A stretch of DNA of 64,000 nt, taken from the NCBI RefSeq assembly GCF_018531495.1, contig NZ_JAHDTI010000027.1, forward strand, positions 1-64,000, in the 5' to 3' direction. The position numbers and the translations under genes are program-made. The notes under the pieces are model-generated. The model was not told the origin of the DNA, searched no databases, and was given only the letters and a program-made list of their open reading frames with translations. The DNA comes from Nonomuraea sediminis. Lineage in GTDB: Bacteria; Actinomycetota; Actinomycetes; Streptosporangiales; Streptosporangiaceae. Shown piece by piece: positions 25,206 to 33,656 of the stretch. How positions within the stretch are numbered: position 1 is the first letter of the stretch; each line of letters begins with the position of its first letter.

Positions 25206-26048
25206 TTAAGCCGGGAGGGCGGCTAGGAAGGGCTGGAGGGCCTTGGTGACCTCTTCGGGGCGCTGCAGGGGCGGGAGGTGGCCTGTGTCCGGGAGATCGA
25301 TTCTGGAGGCGTTCTGGATGCCCTGGGTGAGGATGTCGGACACCTCCTGGATCCACGGGACGTCGCTGAGGCCGTTGATGACGAGGGTCGGCACCTGGAT
25401 CTCGCCGAGGCGGCTCTTGGCGTCCAAAGAACGTTCCGTGGCCCGCGTCCCCGTCCAGGAGCGAAGGAAGACCTGGCGCATCATCTCCATGACCCGCTCC
25501 CACACCGCGGGATCGAGGTCGTCACGAACCCGGTCGGGCCCGGCGACCTGCCAGAGCGCGTGGGCCGTGGCGAAAGCCTCGAGATCGGCGGGATCCACCG
25601 TCGCCACCCCGGCCCGGTAGGCGCGCAGCCGGTCGGCGGGGATCGAAGTGTGGACCCGTTCCCGAGCCTGAGCGATCATCGCCTCCGGCCAGGGATGCCC
25701 CGACAGACCTGAGCACACCAGGACGAGCCCCGACACCCGCGCCGGATCCGCCAGCGCCGCCTCGACCGCCCACGACCCGCCCATCGAGCACCCGACCAGC
25801 GCCGCCCGCTCGACCTCCAGCGCATCGAGCAACCCCAAGAGGTCCTCGTAATGCGCGAACTCGCCCTCGGCGTCCTCCGACTCGCCGTACCCCCGCCAGT
25901 CGTACCGGATCACCCGGTGATCCGCCGACAGAGCCTCGACCTGCGCGTCCCACATCCGCCGATCGGCGATCCCCGCGTGCACCAGCACCACCGCCGGCCC
26001 GCTCCCCGCCTCGTCGTACGCCAGCCCGACGCCGTTGACCCGAACCAT
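25206..26048 (-). CDS. Alpha/beta-fold hydrolase
   Basis: 280 residues, soluble. Alpha/beta hydrolase signatures: VVLVHAG oxyanion region near residue 20, nucleophile elbow VGCSMGGS (Ser about 88), a DVPW segment probably carrying the acid, and catalytic His in DTGHLPP. Substrate not predictable. ATG 26048 is preferred (GGGGTGAG just upstream) over an in-frame GTG at 26075. The gene is isolated between two repeat-filled spacers. Confidence 0.9.
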   Translation of the reverse strand: MVRVNGVGLAYDEAGSGPAVVLVHAGIADRRMWDAQVEALSADHRVIRYDWRGYGESEDAEGEFAHYEDLLGLLDALEVERAALVGCSMGGSWAVEAALADPARVSGLVLVCSGLSGHPWPEAMIAQARERVHTSIPADRLRAYRAGVATVDPADLEAFATAHALWQVAGPDRVRDDLDPAVWERVMEMMRQVFLRSWTGTRATERSLDAKSRLGEIQVPTLVINGLSDVPWIQEVSDILTQGIQNASRIDLPDTGHLPPLQRPEEVTKALQPFLAALPA

Positions 26049-26120
26049 GCTCACCCCGCCCAACCTAGGAGACACCCCAGCCCCTCACCCTCGTGTTCGC
26101 CCCCAGCACACCTCGTCAGC

Positions 26121-26183
26121 CACGCCAAGCACCTCGTACGGCACGCCAGGCATCTTGTACGGCACGCCAGGCACCTTGTACGG
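26121..26183. repeat. Three 21-bp tandem units containing GTACGG
   Basis: Unit CACGCCAGGCACCTTGTACGG occurs three times head to tail with 1-3 differences per copy, then decays into CAAGCCGCGCATCC. Each unit ends in the GTACGG word that also marks repeats near 24.8, 43.7, 50.7 and 51.9 kb. Confidence 0.9.
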
Positions 26184-26218
26184 CAAGCCGCGCATCCACC
26201 CGCCACGCGGCGCCCCAG

Positions 26219-26252
26219 GTCGGGGTTCCCGCCCCAGGGCGGGAACCCCGAC
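26219..26252. terminator. Perfect 15-bp hairpin, possible terminator
   Basis: GTCGGGGTTCCCGCC (26219-26233) and GGCGGGAACCCCGAC (26238-26252) are exact reverse complements around the 4-nt loop CCAG. Very stable, but with no T tract on either side. It lies 170 bp upstream of the hydrolase start and far from mihF, so what it would terminate is unclear; it may instead be a relic of a mobile palindrome. Confidence 0.5.
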
Positions 26253-27139
26253 GGCCAGGCCCAGACGCACGACCGCTGAGACTCCGGCCGGCGTGCGCCA
26301 GGAGCCCGGGACGGCAGGTGGAGGCCGGCTCCAGAGGCGTCGGGGTGGCCAGCACTACGCGCGGCCCGCTCGGCCGGTGGAGAGGGAAGGAGCGCCACGC
26401 GGGTGCGATGGGGAGTCCCAGCGCCGGGTGAGGCCCCGCACGGACGGGCCTGGGCAGGGTGCCGCGCGATGGAACGACGCGCGGTGCGGTCGCGGTGAAA
26501 GCGTGGCGCGGTAGGGCGGGGGTCTGGGAGAGGAGGGCATGGTGGGAGACCCGGTGGGGGTCGGGTGGCGGGAGTGGCTGGAGATCGGCACGGCCAGGCG
26601 GCGAAGAGGCGCGGTGCGGTCGCGGTGAAGGCGTGGTGCGGACGGCGACGGGCGGTGCGCTCCAGAGGTGAAGGGGCGTGGGCGTGGCGGGGAGGCCGGG
26701 TGCGGTCGCGTGGCGAACGGGCGGTGCGCTCCGGAGCGAGGGGATGAGGGCATGGTGGGAGACGGGTGGCAGGAGGGGCTGGAGATCGCCGCGGCGGGTT
26801 CGGAGGCGGGGCCTGCCGGGCGGGTTCTCGGTGACGTGCGGTGGGGGCGGCCTGCCGTACGGGAAGTGAGGCCTGCTGGCCCCACACAGTACGGGTTTCG
26901 GGCCCTTGCGGGTGGGGGTTTCGGGTTTTGGGGTGGGGGATTGTGAGGAAGTCTCGCGTAGACCGGGGAAGCGGGAAGTGGGAGCGATTTGATCAGCACA
27001 ATGTAGTTTTACGGACACGCAGAGTGATGAAGTGGATTTTGTGGCGAGAGAAACTGCTCTTGACGTTGCTTAGGTGGCGATGACCAGCTAGTTTCCCCTC
27101 TCGTCCGAGTACATCGACAGAAATTCGAGGTGACCCGGC

Positions 27140-27463
27140 GTGGCTCTTCCTCCCCTGACCCCTGAGCAGCGCGCCGCAGCCCTGGAGAAGGCTGCCAAGG
27201 CCCGTAAAGAGCGTGCCGAGGTCAAGAACCGGCTCAAGCATGGCGCGGTTTCTCTGGCTGAGGTGCTCAAGGATGGGCAGACCGATGACGTCATCGGCAA
27301 GATGAAGGTGTCGGCCCTGTTGGAATCGCTCCCCGGCGTGGGCAAGGTCCGCGCCAAGCAGCTCATGGAGCGGCTCGCCATTGCCGAGTCCCGCCGCGTG
27401 CGGGGTCTCGGTCAGAACCAGAGGGCCTCCCTCCAGCGCGAATTCGGTGGCGACGAGAGCTAA
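27140..27463 (+). CDS. mihF: Integration host factor, actinobacterial type (mIHF)
   Basis: 107 residues of the mIHF/sIHF family, a nucleoid-associated protein that bends DNA. Basic N-terminal helix (LTPEQRAAALEKAAKARKER), then a helix-two-turns-helix with LESLPGVGKVRAKQLMERL, the DNA-contacting G-V-G-K motif. GTG 27140 with GAGGTGA at 27127-27133. The mihF-gmk-rpoZ-coaBC-metK order is conserved in actinobacteria. Confidence 0.97.
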   Translation: MALPPLTPEQRAAALEKAAKARKERAEVKNRLKHGAVSLAEVLKDGQTDDVIGKMKVSALLESLPGVGKVRAKQLMERLAIAESRRVRGLGQNQRASLQREFGGDES

Positions 27464-27506
27464 TCTCGGTTGCACACACGAGCGCAGGTTCAACGGGGGT
27501 AGGAAG

Positions 27507-28172
27507 TTGACGCAGAAGTCCTGGTCCGACGATGAAAGGGCCCACGAGGCGGTCGGATCGGGAGTGAGAGTCGGCTTCCTGCCTTCGAGCGAGAGGCGGC
27601 TGACGGTCCTGTCGGGGCCGTCGGGCGTCGGCAAGTCCACGGTCGTTGCCGAGCTCCGGCGGGCGCACCCTGAGGTGTGGCTGTCGGTCTCGGTGACCAC
27701 CAGGCGTCCCCGTCCCGGTGAGGTCGACGGGGTCCACTACTACTTCGTAGACGTCGAGGAGTTCGACCGGCTCGCCGAGTCGGGTGAGCTGCTCGAGTGG
27801 GCGGAGTTCGCCGGCAACAAGTACGGCACGCCGCGCGAGCCCGTGCTGCGGAAGCTCGGCACGGGAGTCCCCACCGTCCTGGAGATCGATCTCGAGGGCG
27901 CCCGCCAGGTACGGCGCAGCATGCCGGAGGCGATGCTGGTCTTCCTCGCCCCGCCGAGCTGGCAGGAGCTGGAGAAGCGCCTGCGCGGCCGCGGCACCGA
28001 GCCGGAGGACGTGATCGCCCGGCGGCTGGAGGCCGGCAGGGTCGAGTTGGCGGCCGAGAAGGAATTCGACATCACGCTGGTGAACACGAGTGTCAAAGAA
28101 GTGTGCCGCCGGCTGATAGCCTTGATGACTGACCCTCAGGGGGTCACGACAACCACCAACCGAGAGGTCTGA
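27507..28172 (+). CDS. gmk: Guanylate kinase
   Basis: 221 residues from TTG 27507. Phosphorylates GMP to GDP. P-loop GPSGVGKST, GMP-binding VSVTTRRPRPGEVDGVHYYFV, then EFAGNKYGTPR and the lid RLRGRGTEPEDVIARRL. The start is uncertain: TTG 27507 has GGGGG 7 nt upstream and gives a 30-residue tail before RLTVLSG, whereas GTG 27564 would give an 11-residue tail closer to the family norm but has a poorer ribosome site. Confidence 0.93.
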   Translation: MTQKSWSDDERAHEAVGSGVRVGFLPSSERRLTVLSGPSGVGKSTVVAELRRAHPEVWLSVSVTTRRPRPGEVDGVHYYFVDVEEFDRLAESGELLEWAEFAGNKYGTPREPVLRKLGTGVPTVLEIDLEGARQVRRSMPEAMLVFLAPPSWQELEKRLRGRGTEPEDVIARRLEAGRVELAAEKEFDITLVNTSVKEVCRRLIALMTDPQGVTTTTNREV

Positions 28173-28177
28173 CCATC

Positions 28178-28447
28178 GTGGCAGGCATTGCCCCGGCTGC
28201 CGAGGGCATCACCAACCCGTCGATCGACTCGCTGCTCGACATCGTCGACAGCAAGTACTCCCTGGTGATCATGGGTGCGAAGCGGGCGCGCCAGATCAAC
28301 GCCTACTACTCCCAGCTCGGCGAGGGCCTGCTGGAGTACGTCGGTCCCCTGGTCGAGACGCACGCCCAGGAGAAGCCGCTGTCCATCGCGCTGCGCGAGG
28401 TCTCCGAGGGCCTGCTCAACGCCGAGCCCATCGAAGGCGCGGTCTGA
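28178..28447 (+). CDS. rpoZ: RNA polymerase omega subunit
   Basis: 89 residues. Small assembly subunit that clamps the beta-prime subunit. Family core ITNPSIDSLLDIVDSKYSLV, GAKRARQINAYY and a C-terminal KPLSIALREVSEGLL are all present. GTG 28178 follows GAGAGG; it begins 5 nt after gmk. Confidence 0.97.
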   Translation: MAGIAPAAEGITNPSIDSLLDIVDSKYSLVIMGAKRARQINAYYSQLGEGLLEYVGPLVETHAQEKPLSIALREVSEGLLNAEPIEGAV

Positions 28448-28455
28448 CCCGCTAG

Positions 28456-29652
28456 ATGAACGTCGTTCTGGGCGTCAGCGGGGGAATCGCGGCCTACAAG
28501 GCCTGCGAGCTCCTGCGCCTCCTCACCGAGTCAGGTCATGAGGTGCGGGTCGTTCCCACCCGTGACGCCCTGCGCTTCGTCGGCGAGCCCACCTGGGCCG
28601 CACTTTCGCACAACCCGGTCACCACCGAGGTCTTCGAGAACGTTCACGAGGTCCCGCACGTCCGCATCGGCCAGGAGGCCGACCTTGTCGTGGTCGCGCC
28701 CGCCACCGCCGACGTGCTGGCCAAGGCTGCCCACGGGCTGGCCGGAGACCTGCTGACCAACACGCTGCTCACCGCCAGGTGCCCGGTCGTGTTCGCCCCG
28801 GCCATGCACACCGAGATGTGGGAGCACCCGGCCACCCGCGCCAACGTCGCCACGCTGCGCGAGCGCGGCGCGCTCGTCATCGAGCCCGCCGTCGGCCGCC
28901 TCACCGGCACCGACACGGGCCCCGGCCGGCTGCCCGAGCCTGAGGAGATCTTCCAGATCTGTCGGCGCGTGCTGCGCGGCACGCCCCGCGACCTGGCCGG
29001 CCGTACCGTCGTCGTCTCCGCGGGAGGCACCCGCGAGCCGCTCGACCCGGTCCGCTACCTCGGCAACCGCTCCTCGGGCCTGCAGGGATACGCCCTTGCC
29101 CGTACGGCTGTCGCCAGGGGAGCCGAGGTCGTCCTGATCGCCGCGAACGTCGCGCTGCCCGACCCCGCCGGGGTGAAGATCGTGCGCGTGGAGACCGCCA
29201 GGGAACTGCGTGACGCGGTGCTGGCCGCCTCCGCGGACGCCGACGCGGTCGTCATGGCCGCCGCCGTGGCCGACTTCCGGCCCGCCGAGACCCACGACCG
29301 CAAGATCAAGAAGACGGACGCGGAGCCCGACCCCATCCATCTGGTGAAAAATCCGGACATCTTGGCCGAGCTGGGGGAGCGCCGCCGCGCCGCGGGCGCG
29401 GCGACCCCGCGGGTGATCGTGGGGTTCGCCGCCGAGACCGACGACGTGCTGGCCAACGGGCAGGCCAAGCTCGCCCGCAAGGGATGCGACCTGCTCGTCG
29501 TCAACCAGGTCGGCGCCGACCTGGCCTTCGGCAAGCCGGACAACGCCGCGACCGTGCTGGTCGCCGGGGGAGAGCCGGTCGAGGTGCCGCGGGGTCCGAA
29601 GGAGGATCTGGCGGACAGGGTGTGGGATCTGGTGGCCGCCCGCCTCGGGTGA
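28456..29652 (+). CDS. coaBC: CoaBC: phosphopantothenoylcysteine decarboxylase/synthetase
   Basis: 398 residues, bifunctional enzyme of coenzyme A synthesis. N-terminal flavoprotein CoaC domain (GVSGGIAAYKACELL, VVAPATADVLAK, APAMHTEMWEHP) and C-terminal CoaB ligase domain from about residue 185 (VVVSAGGTREPLDPVRYLGN, AAAVADFRP, KIKKTDAEP). ATG 28456, 8 nt after rpoZ. Complete. Confidence 0.97.
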   Translation: MNVVLGVSGGIAAYKACELLRLLTESGHEVRVVPTRDALRFVGEPTWAALSHNPVTTEVFENVHEVPHVRIGQEADLVVVAPATADVLAKAAHGLAGDLLTNTLLTARCPVVFAPAMHTEMWEHPATRANVATLRERGALVIEPAVGRLTGTDTGPGRLPEPEEIFQICRRVLRGTPRDLAGRTVVVSAGGTREPLDPVRYLGNRSSGLQGYALARTAVARGAEVVLIAANVALPDPAGVKIVRVETARELRDAVLAASADADAVVMAAAVADFRPAETHDRKIKKTDAEPDPIHLVKNPDILAELGERRRAAGAATPRVIVGFAAETDDVLANGQAKLARKGCDLLVVNQVGADLAFGKPDNAATVLVAGGEPVEVPRGPKEDLADRVWDLVAARLG

Positions 29653-29872
29653 TGAAGCGCTCCGAGGGGTTCACCACGACAGCGGGGGCGGTCGAGGTTT
29701 GCGGGGTGCGACTGTCATGGTCCGTATCGACGCGGGGAACACGGCGGCGGGTGGGTGATTGCCGGGTTCGGCCTGTAGAGCGGGCCACGCGGAGGAGCGC
29801 GCCCATTGAATCGTGATCACTTCTTGCGGCATTTCCGTCACCTGCGGATACTTAGCGACGAAGGGGGACGGA

Positions 29873-30241
29873 ATGCCGGTGAGTTCCGCAGTCAGGGAGC
29901 GTTGCAGAACGTTCGTCGGTCACCAGGGTGATATCCGTTACGTCTTTCCCGCGGCTTCCGCCGGGCCGCCGGGAACGGCCAACTTCCTCATCGTGGTCAC
30001 CGACACGGCCATCTCGGTGCTGGCCACCAGGATGCTGAGAAGCGATCGCCCGATCTCGGTCTACGCCACGTACCCGCGCGAGACCCGGCTCGGACCGATC
30101 ATCCAGGCCCCTGGACCCGTCATCGAGCTGGGCCCGATGACCTTCGAGTTCGACGACGAGTACGCGGCCGTCGTGTCCGCCGCCGACGCGGAGGTCTTCG
30201 CGCCGGAGACACTCCCACCGGATCCACTTCCTGAGCTCTAA
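29873..30241 (+). CDS. Conserved hypothetical protein upstream of metK
   Basis: 122 residues, not recognised. No signal peptide or membrane helix. The core (NFLIVVTDTAISVLATRML, then SVYATYPRETRLGPI) reads as a mixed beta-sheet, vaguely like a PH-type barrel, and the C-terminus is acidic and proline-rich. ATG 29873 has AAGGGGGA 5-12 nt upstream; in-frame sequence before it is not coding-like. The 220-bp gap after coaBC and its own ribosome site suggest a separate transcript. Confidence 0.75.
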   Translation: MPVSSAVRERCRTFVGHQGDIRYVFPAASAGPPGTANFLIVVTDTAISVLATRMLRSDRPISVYATYPRETRLGPIIQAPGPVIELGPMTFEFDDEYAAVVSAADAEVFAPETLPPDPLPEL

Positions 30242-30278
30242 CCGACGTGTGGTTTCGCGACCTGGGGGCCGGTAGGGC

Positions 30279-30311
30279 TAGACTTCGGCGAGACCTTGGG
30301 ATCTCAAGGTC
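30279..30311 (+). promoter_or_regulatory. Putative metK promoter and leader dyad
   Basis: TAGACT (30279-30284) fits the -10 pattern TAGnnT seen before other genes here. It is followed by a hairpin GACCTTG (30292-30298)/CAAGGTC (30305-30311) with loop GGATCT. The leader of about 60 nt is too short for the known SAM-I or SAM-IV riboswitches and none was recognised. No good -35 was seen. Confidence 0.4.
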
Positions 30312-30350
30312 GCACATCCGTCAGCAGCCGCTGCATGAGGAGCCACTGAG

Positions 30351-31538
30351 TTGTCACGTCGCCTGTTCACCTCCGAGTCGGTCACCGAAGGCCACCCGGA
30401 CAAGATCGCCGACCAGATCAGTGACGCGATTCTCGACACCATGCTCAAGGATGACCCCAAGAGCCGGGTCGCCGTCGAGACGCTGATCACTACCGGCCAG
30501 GTCCACGTCGCGGGCGAAGTGACGACCGAGACCTACGTCGACATCCCCGGCGTCATCCGCGAGAAGATCCTCGAGATCGGCTACGACGCCTCCCACAAGG
30601 GCTTCGACGGCGCCTCGTGCGGCGTGTCGGTGTCCATCGGCGCGCAGTCGCCCGACATCGCCCAGGGCGTCGACGACGCCTACGAGCACCGCGAGCAGGG
30701 CGTCGTCGACGAGCTCGACCGCCAGGGCGCCGGTGACCAGGGCCTGATGTTCGGCTACGCCTGCCGCGAGACGCCCGAGCTGATGCCGCTGCCGATCACG
30801 CTGGCCCACCGCCTGGCCCAGCGCCTGGCCGAGGTCCGCAAGAACGGCACCGTGCCCTACCTGCGCCCCGACGGCAAGACCCAGGTCACCATCGAGTACG
30901 ACGGCGACAAGCCCGTCCGCCTCGACACCGTGGTCGTCTCCACGCAGCACGCCGCGGAGATCGACCTGAAGGAGATGCTGACGCCCGACATCAAGGAGCA
31001 CGTGGTCGACCCCGTGCTCGCGGGCCTCGACATCCAGACCGAGGGCTACCGGCTGCTGGTCAACCCGACCGGCCGCTTCGAGATCGGCGGCCCGATGGGC
31101 GACGCCGGCCTGACCGGCCGCAAGATCATCATCGACACCTACGGCGGTATGGCCCGCCACGGTGGCGGTGCCTTCTCCGGCAAGGACCCGTCCAAGGTGG
31201 ACCGCTCGGCGGCCTACGCCATGCGTTGGGTGGCCAAGAACGTCGTGGCCGCCGGCCTGGCCGACCGCTGCGAGGTCCAGGTCGCCTACGCCATCGGCAA
31301 GGCCCAGCCGGTCGGCCTGTTCGTCGAGTGCTTCGGCACCGAGAAGGTCGAGGTCGAGAAGATCCAGCAGGCCGTACTCCAGGTCTTCGACCTGCGCCCG
31401 GCCGCGATCATCCGCGACCTCGACCTGCTGCGCCCGATCTACTCCGAGACCGCCGCCTACGGCCACTTCGGCCGCGAGGGCTTCTCCTGGGAGTCGACCG
31501 ACCGCGCCGAGGCCCTCCGCACCGCCGCCGGCCTCTAG
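30351..31538 (+). CDS. metK: S-adenosylmethionine synthetase
   Basis: 395 residues. Makes SAM from methionine and ATP. Contains ESVTEGHPDKIADQISDAILD, the GAGDQGLMFGYA loop and the phosphate motif GGGAFSGKDPSKVDRSAAY. Start TTG 30351 is supported by GAGGAG upstream and by the family N-terminus (SRRLFTSESVTEG). Monocistronic, ending in a strong intrinsic terminator. Confidence 0.97.
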   Translation: MSRRLFTSESVTEGHPDKIADQISDAILDTMLKDDPKSRVAVETLITTGQVHVAGEVTTETYVDIPGVIREKILEIGYDASHKGFDGASCGVSVSIGAQSPDIAQGVDDAYEHREQGVVDELDRQGAGDQGLMFGYACRETPELMPLPITLAHRLAQRLAEVRKNGTVPYLRPDGKTQVTIEYDGDKPVRLDTVVVSTQHAAEIDLKEMLTPDIKEHVVDPVLAGLDIQTEGYRLLVNPTGRFEIGGPMGDAGLTGRKIIIDTYGGMARHGGGAFSGKDPSKVDRSAAYAMRWVAKNVVAAGLADRCEVQVAYAIGKAQPVGLFVECFGTEKVEVEKIQQAVLQVFDLRPAAIIRDLDLLRPIYSETAAYGHFGREGFSWESTDRAEALRTAAGL

Positions 31539-31546
31539 CAACCCAC

Positions 31547-31587
31547 CACGCGGACGCCGCACCCGCGGCGTCCGCGTGCCCTTTTCC
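31547..31587 (+). terminator. Intrinsic terminator of metK
   Basis: Perfect 13-bp stem CACGCGGACGCCG (31547-31559)/CGGCGTCCGCGTG (31566-31578) with a 6-nt loop, followed by CCCTTTTCC. It starts 9 nt after the metK stop; one of the clearest factor-independent terminators in the window. Confidence 0.92.
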
Positions 31588-31589
31588 GC

Positions 31590-31745
31590 CGTACGCGTTG
31601 GGATGCCCGCCTGCGGCTTTCCAGTCACCCCGTCGTGCCTGTCGGGACGCCATGCCCCTGCGGCGTCGGCGTGTCGCTTCTGCGTCACCTCGGTCGTGCC
31701 CGTCGGGACGCCACGCCCTGCGGTTTGAGGCTTTGGCGTACGGAC
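31590..31745. repeat. Imperfect tandem repeat downstream of metK
   Basis: A unit of about 65-70 bp containing GTCACC-CGTCGTGCC-GTCGGGACGCCA-GCC-CTGCGG occurs twice (about 31624-31663 and 31691-31729), with a partial copy before. No gene lies between the metK terminator and the ATPase gene. Confidence 0.75.
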
Positions 31746-31851
31746 CTTGGGTGGTCGATGCTGCATTCCATGCGTGGAGTGCGGCATTCGTGTATTTCTG
31801 AGCAAGATCCCTATAGCGTGTCCTCCGAGAATGTCGGAGAAGGCGGGAAAC

Positions 31852-33276
31852 ATGCGGTGGTCGACCAGCTTCGTGGGTCGCCGCCAGGAGGTCGGTGACG
31901 TCCGCCGGATGCTCCAGCGCAGCCGCCTGGTCACCGTCACGGGCCTGGCGGGCTGTGGCAAGACACGGGTCGCCGTACGCTCCGCCCAGCTCATGCGGCG
32001 CGCCTTCGCCGACGGCGTCCACGTCGTGGACCTTTCCTGCGTGACCGGCTTCGTATCGCTGGAGCAGGCCGTCGCCCGGGCCGTCGGCTGCCACGGCGAC
32101 CTGACCGAGTACCTGGCCGACCGGCGCGCCCTGCTCGTCATGGACGACTGCGACCACACCGCCGAACCCTGCTCACAGCTGCTACGGCGACTGCTGCCCG
32201 CCGCGCCAGGCCTGCACGTCCTGGCGACCGGCAGGCAGACCCTGCGCGTGCCCGGCGAGCACACGGTCGTCATCAGACCCCTCGCGGTCCCGCACACCGG
32301 CTGCGGCCCCAGGGAGATGGCCACCGTCGAGTCGGTCGCCCTCCTGCTCGACCGGACCGCCACCGCCTTCACCCTCACCGACGCCAACGCACCCGCGATC
32401 GCCGACCTCTGCCGCCGCCTCGAAGGCATCCCCCTGGCCCTCGAACTGGCCGCAGCCCGGCTCCCCGACCACCCCGTAGAGCACCTCCTGCGCACCCTGT
32501 CCCGCCACCACCTGCCCGGCCACCCTCCCCGGACTCCTGGACAAGCGCCAGGCAGTCCTCCGGCCCGGAGAGGCCGCCTTGAGGGCCACGGCCTGGGCGG
32601 CCAGACGGCTCCGCGTGGAGGTCCGGAGGAGGCGGGTCTGGGAGGCCAGATGGCCCCGCGTGGGGGTCCGGAGGGAGCCGGTCTGGGAGGTCCTACTGAC
32701 ATGCGCCGGGGCCTGGAGGGGTACGGCGCGGGCGGTCAGACGACCATGCGTGGGAGCCAGGAGAGGGATGAGCCGGGCGGTACGGTCGCCAGGGGTCGGG
32801 GCCACGGCTTGGGCGGTCAGGCGACTCCGCGTGGGGGCTTGGAGGGGCACGGCGCGGGCGGTCACCGGGGTGCGAGTGATGGCCGGCAGGGGGACGGGCT
32901 GGGCGGGCAGTGGGGCAGGAGCCTGGAGGGGCAGGGGCCGGGCGGTCAGAAGGACAGGAGTGCGGGCCTGGCGGGGCGACGGTCCACGGTGTGGGACGCG
33001 ATCGGGTGGAGTCTTGAGATGTGCTCGCACGAGGAGCGGCTGGTCTGGGGGCGGCTGGCAGTCCTTCCCGGCGCTTTCGAGTTGGACGATGCCGAGCAGA
33101 TCTGCTCCGGGCACGATCTGCCCGGGGCGGGTGTCGGCTCGGTGCTCGCCGGGCTGGTCCGGCGTTTCCTGGTCGCACGGGAGTACGAGGCCGGCCGTAC
33201 CGTCTTCCGGATGCCGCGAAGCGTGCGCGAGTTCGCCCTCTCGACCCGTCCCGCCTTGGCACGCGACCACGCCTAG
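31852..33276 (+). CDS. Truncated AfsR-like NB-ARC (STAND) ATPase with minisatellite insert
   Basis: 474 residues from ATG 31852 (AAGG about 9 nt upstream; ATG 31831 also possible). NB-ARC features: P-loop GLAGCGKT (residues 31-38), Walker B ALLVMDDCD and the GLPL-like LEGIPLALELAAARL. Residues about 244-373 are then a Gly-rich repeat (E-G-x-G-x-G-G-Q-x4-R-G) that interrupts the domain before the conserved DAIGWSLEMCSHEERLVWGRLAVLPG segment. The protein has neither an N-terminal SARP/BTAD domain nor C-terminal LuxR or TPR domains, so it cannot bind DNA by a recognised domain. Function doubtful: a degenerate or self-standing ATPase. Confidence 0.75.
   Translation: MRWSTSFVGRRQEVGDVRRMLQRSRLVTVTGLAGCGKTRVAVRSAQLMRRAFADGVHVVDLSCVTGFVSLEQAVARAVGCHGDLTEYLADRRALLVMDDCDHTAEPCSQLLRRLLPAAPGLHVLATGRQTLRVPGEHTVVIRPLAVPHTGCGPREMATVESVALLLDRTATAFTLTDANAPAIADLCRRLEGIPLALELAAARLPDHPVEHLLRTLSRHHLPGHPPRTPGQAPGSPPARRGRLEGHGLGGQTAPRGGPEEAGLGGQMAPRGGPEGAGLGGPTDMRRGLEGYGAGGQTTMRGSQERDEPGGTVARGRGHGLGGQATPRGGLEGHGAGGHRGASDGRQGDGLGGQWGRSLEGQGPGGQKDRSAGLAGRRSTVWDAIGWSLEMCSHEERLVWGRLAVLPGAFELDDAEQICSGHDLPGAGVGSVLAGLVRRFLVAREYEAGRTVFRMPRSVREFALSTRPALARDHA
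32581..32970. repeat. In-frame 45-bp minisatellite inside the NB-ARC gene
   Basis: Eight diverged units begin at 32581, 32626, 32671, 32716, 32761, 32842, 32890 and 32926. Spacings are 45, 45, 45, 45, 81, 48, 36 and 45 bp, all multiples of three. The phase is kept although the nucleotide repeats are similar to spacer repeats elsewhere. The first four units are clearest. Confidence 0.93.
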
Positions 33277-33640
33277 GAACTTCTCGCCCCGGGGACTTCA
33301 TCGGATCCCCTGCGCCGTGATGGGTCGGTAAGAGCGTCCCCGATTGCTGGGCGTACGGCGCGGCGGGAGCTTTCGAGGAGGGTCACCTGTGGGGTCTCAG
33401 GTTGCGGGGTGTACGGCTCGGAGGGGAGCTTTTCGATGAGGCAGCGGGGCGTAGCGCGCGGTGAGGGCTTTCGAGAGTTCATCTGTGGGTCTCGGGTCGC
33501 GGAGGGTGCTGCGCGGCGAGGGTTTCGAGGAGGTCGTCTGCGGGGTCTTGGGTTGACAGGTGTTCGGTGGAGGGGGCTCACCTGCGGTGTTCGGGGGGTG
33601 TGGGTGTACGGCGCAGCGCGGGCGTTCGTGGGGGCCGGGT
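33277..33640. repeat. Repeat-rich spacer before priA
   Basis: No gene. Variants of GGAGCTTTCGAGGAGGGTCACCTG-GGGGTCTCAGGTTGCGG recur about every 60-70 bp between 33350 and 33590 (near 33370, 33430, 33465, 33520, 33575). Small open frames on both strands are low-complexity. Confidence 0.65.
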
Positions 33641-33656
33641 CTGGTAGACCTATGGC

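Larger units (their letters stand above)
26049..27126. repeat. One-kilobase repeat-filled spacer before mihF
   Basis: No credible gene. It holds three 21-bp units (26121-26183), a 15-bp perfect hairpin (26219-26252), and two diverged long direct repeats: GAGGGCATGGTGGGAGAC with its downstream GGCTGGAGATCG (26533-26588 and 26748-26791), and GCGGTGCGGTCGCGGTGAA (near 26480 and 26610). Towards mihF the sequence becomes less GC-rich. TTGACG (27060-27065) and TAGTTT (27089-27094) are the only promoter-like hexamers there, but their 23-bp spacing is too long. Confidence 0.65.

Noticed and set aside
26051..27018. Frames of 278 and 300 codons on the minus strand before mihF
   Set aside because: Pro/Arg/Ser-rich translations of GC-rich repeats without family resemblance.
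27060..27094. TTGACG and TAGTTT as the mihF promoter
   Set aside because: 23-bp spacing is too long for a sigma-70 promoter; kept only as a remark in the spacer entry.
30242..30350. Possible SAM riboswitch upstream of metK
   Set aside because: Leader after the likely -10 is about 60 nt and contains only one small hairpin; none of the SAM-I or SAM-IV conserved cores were seen.
32182..33270. A 362-codon minus-strand frame opposite the NB-ARC gene
   Set aside because: Antisense to the repeat tract; Pro/Arg-rich repeats in mirror; no start signals.
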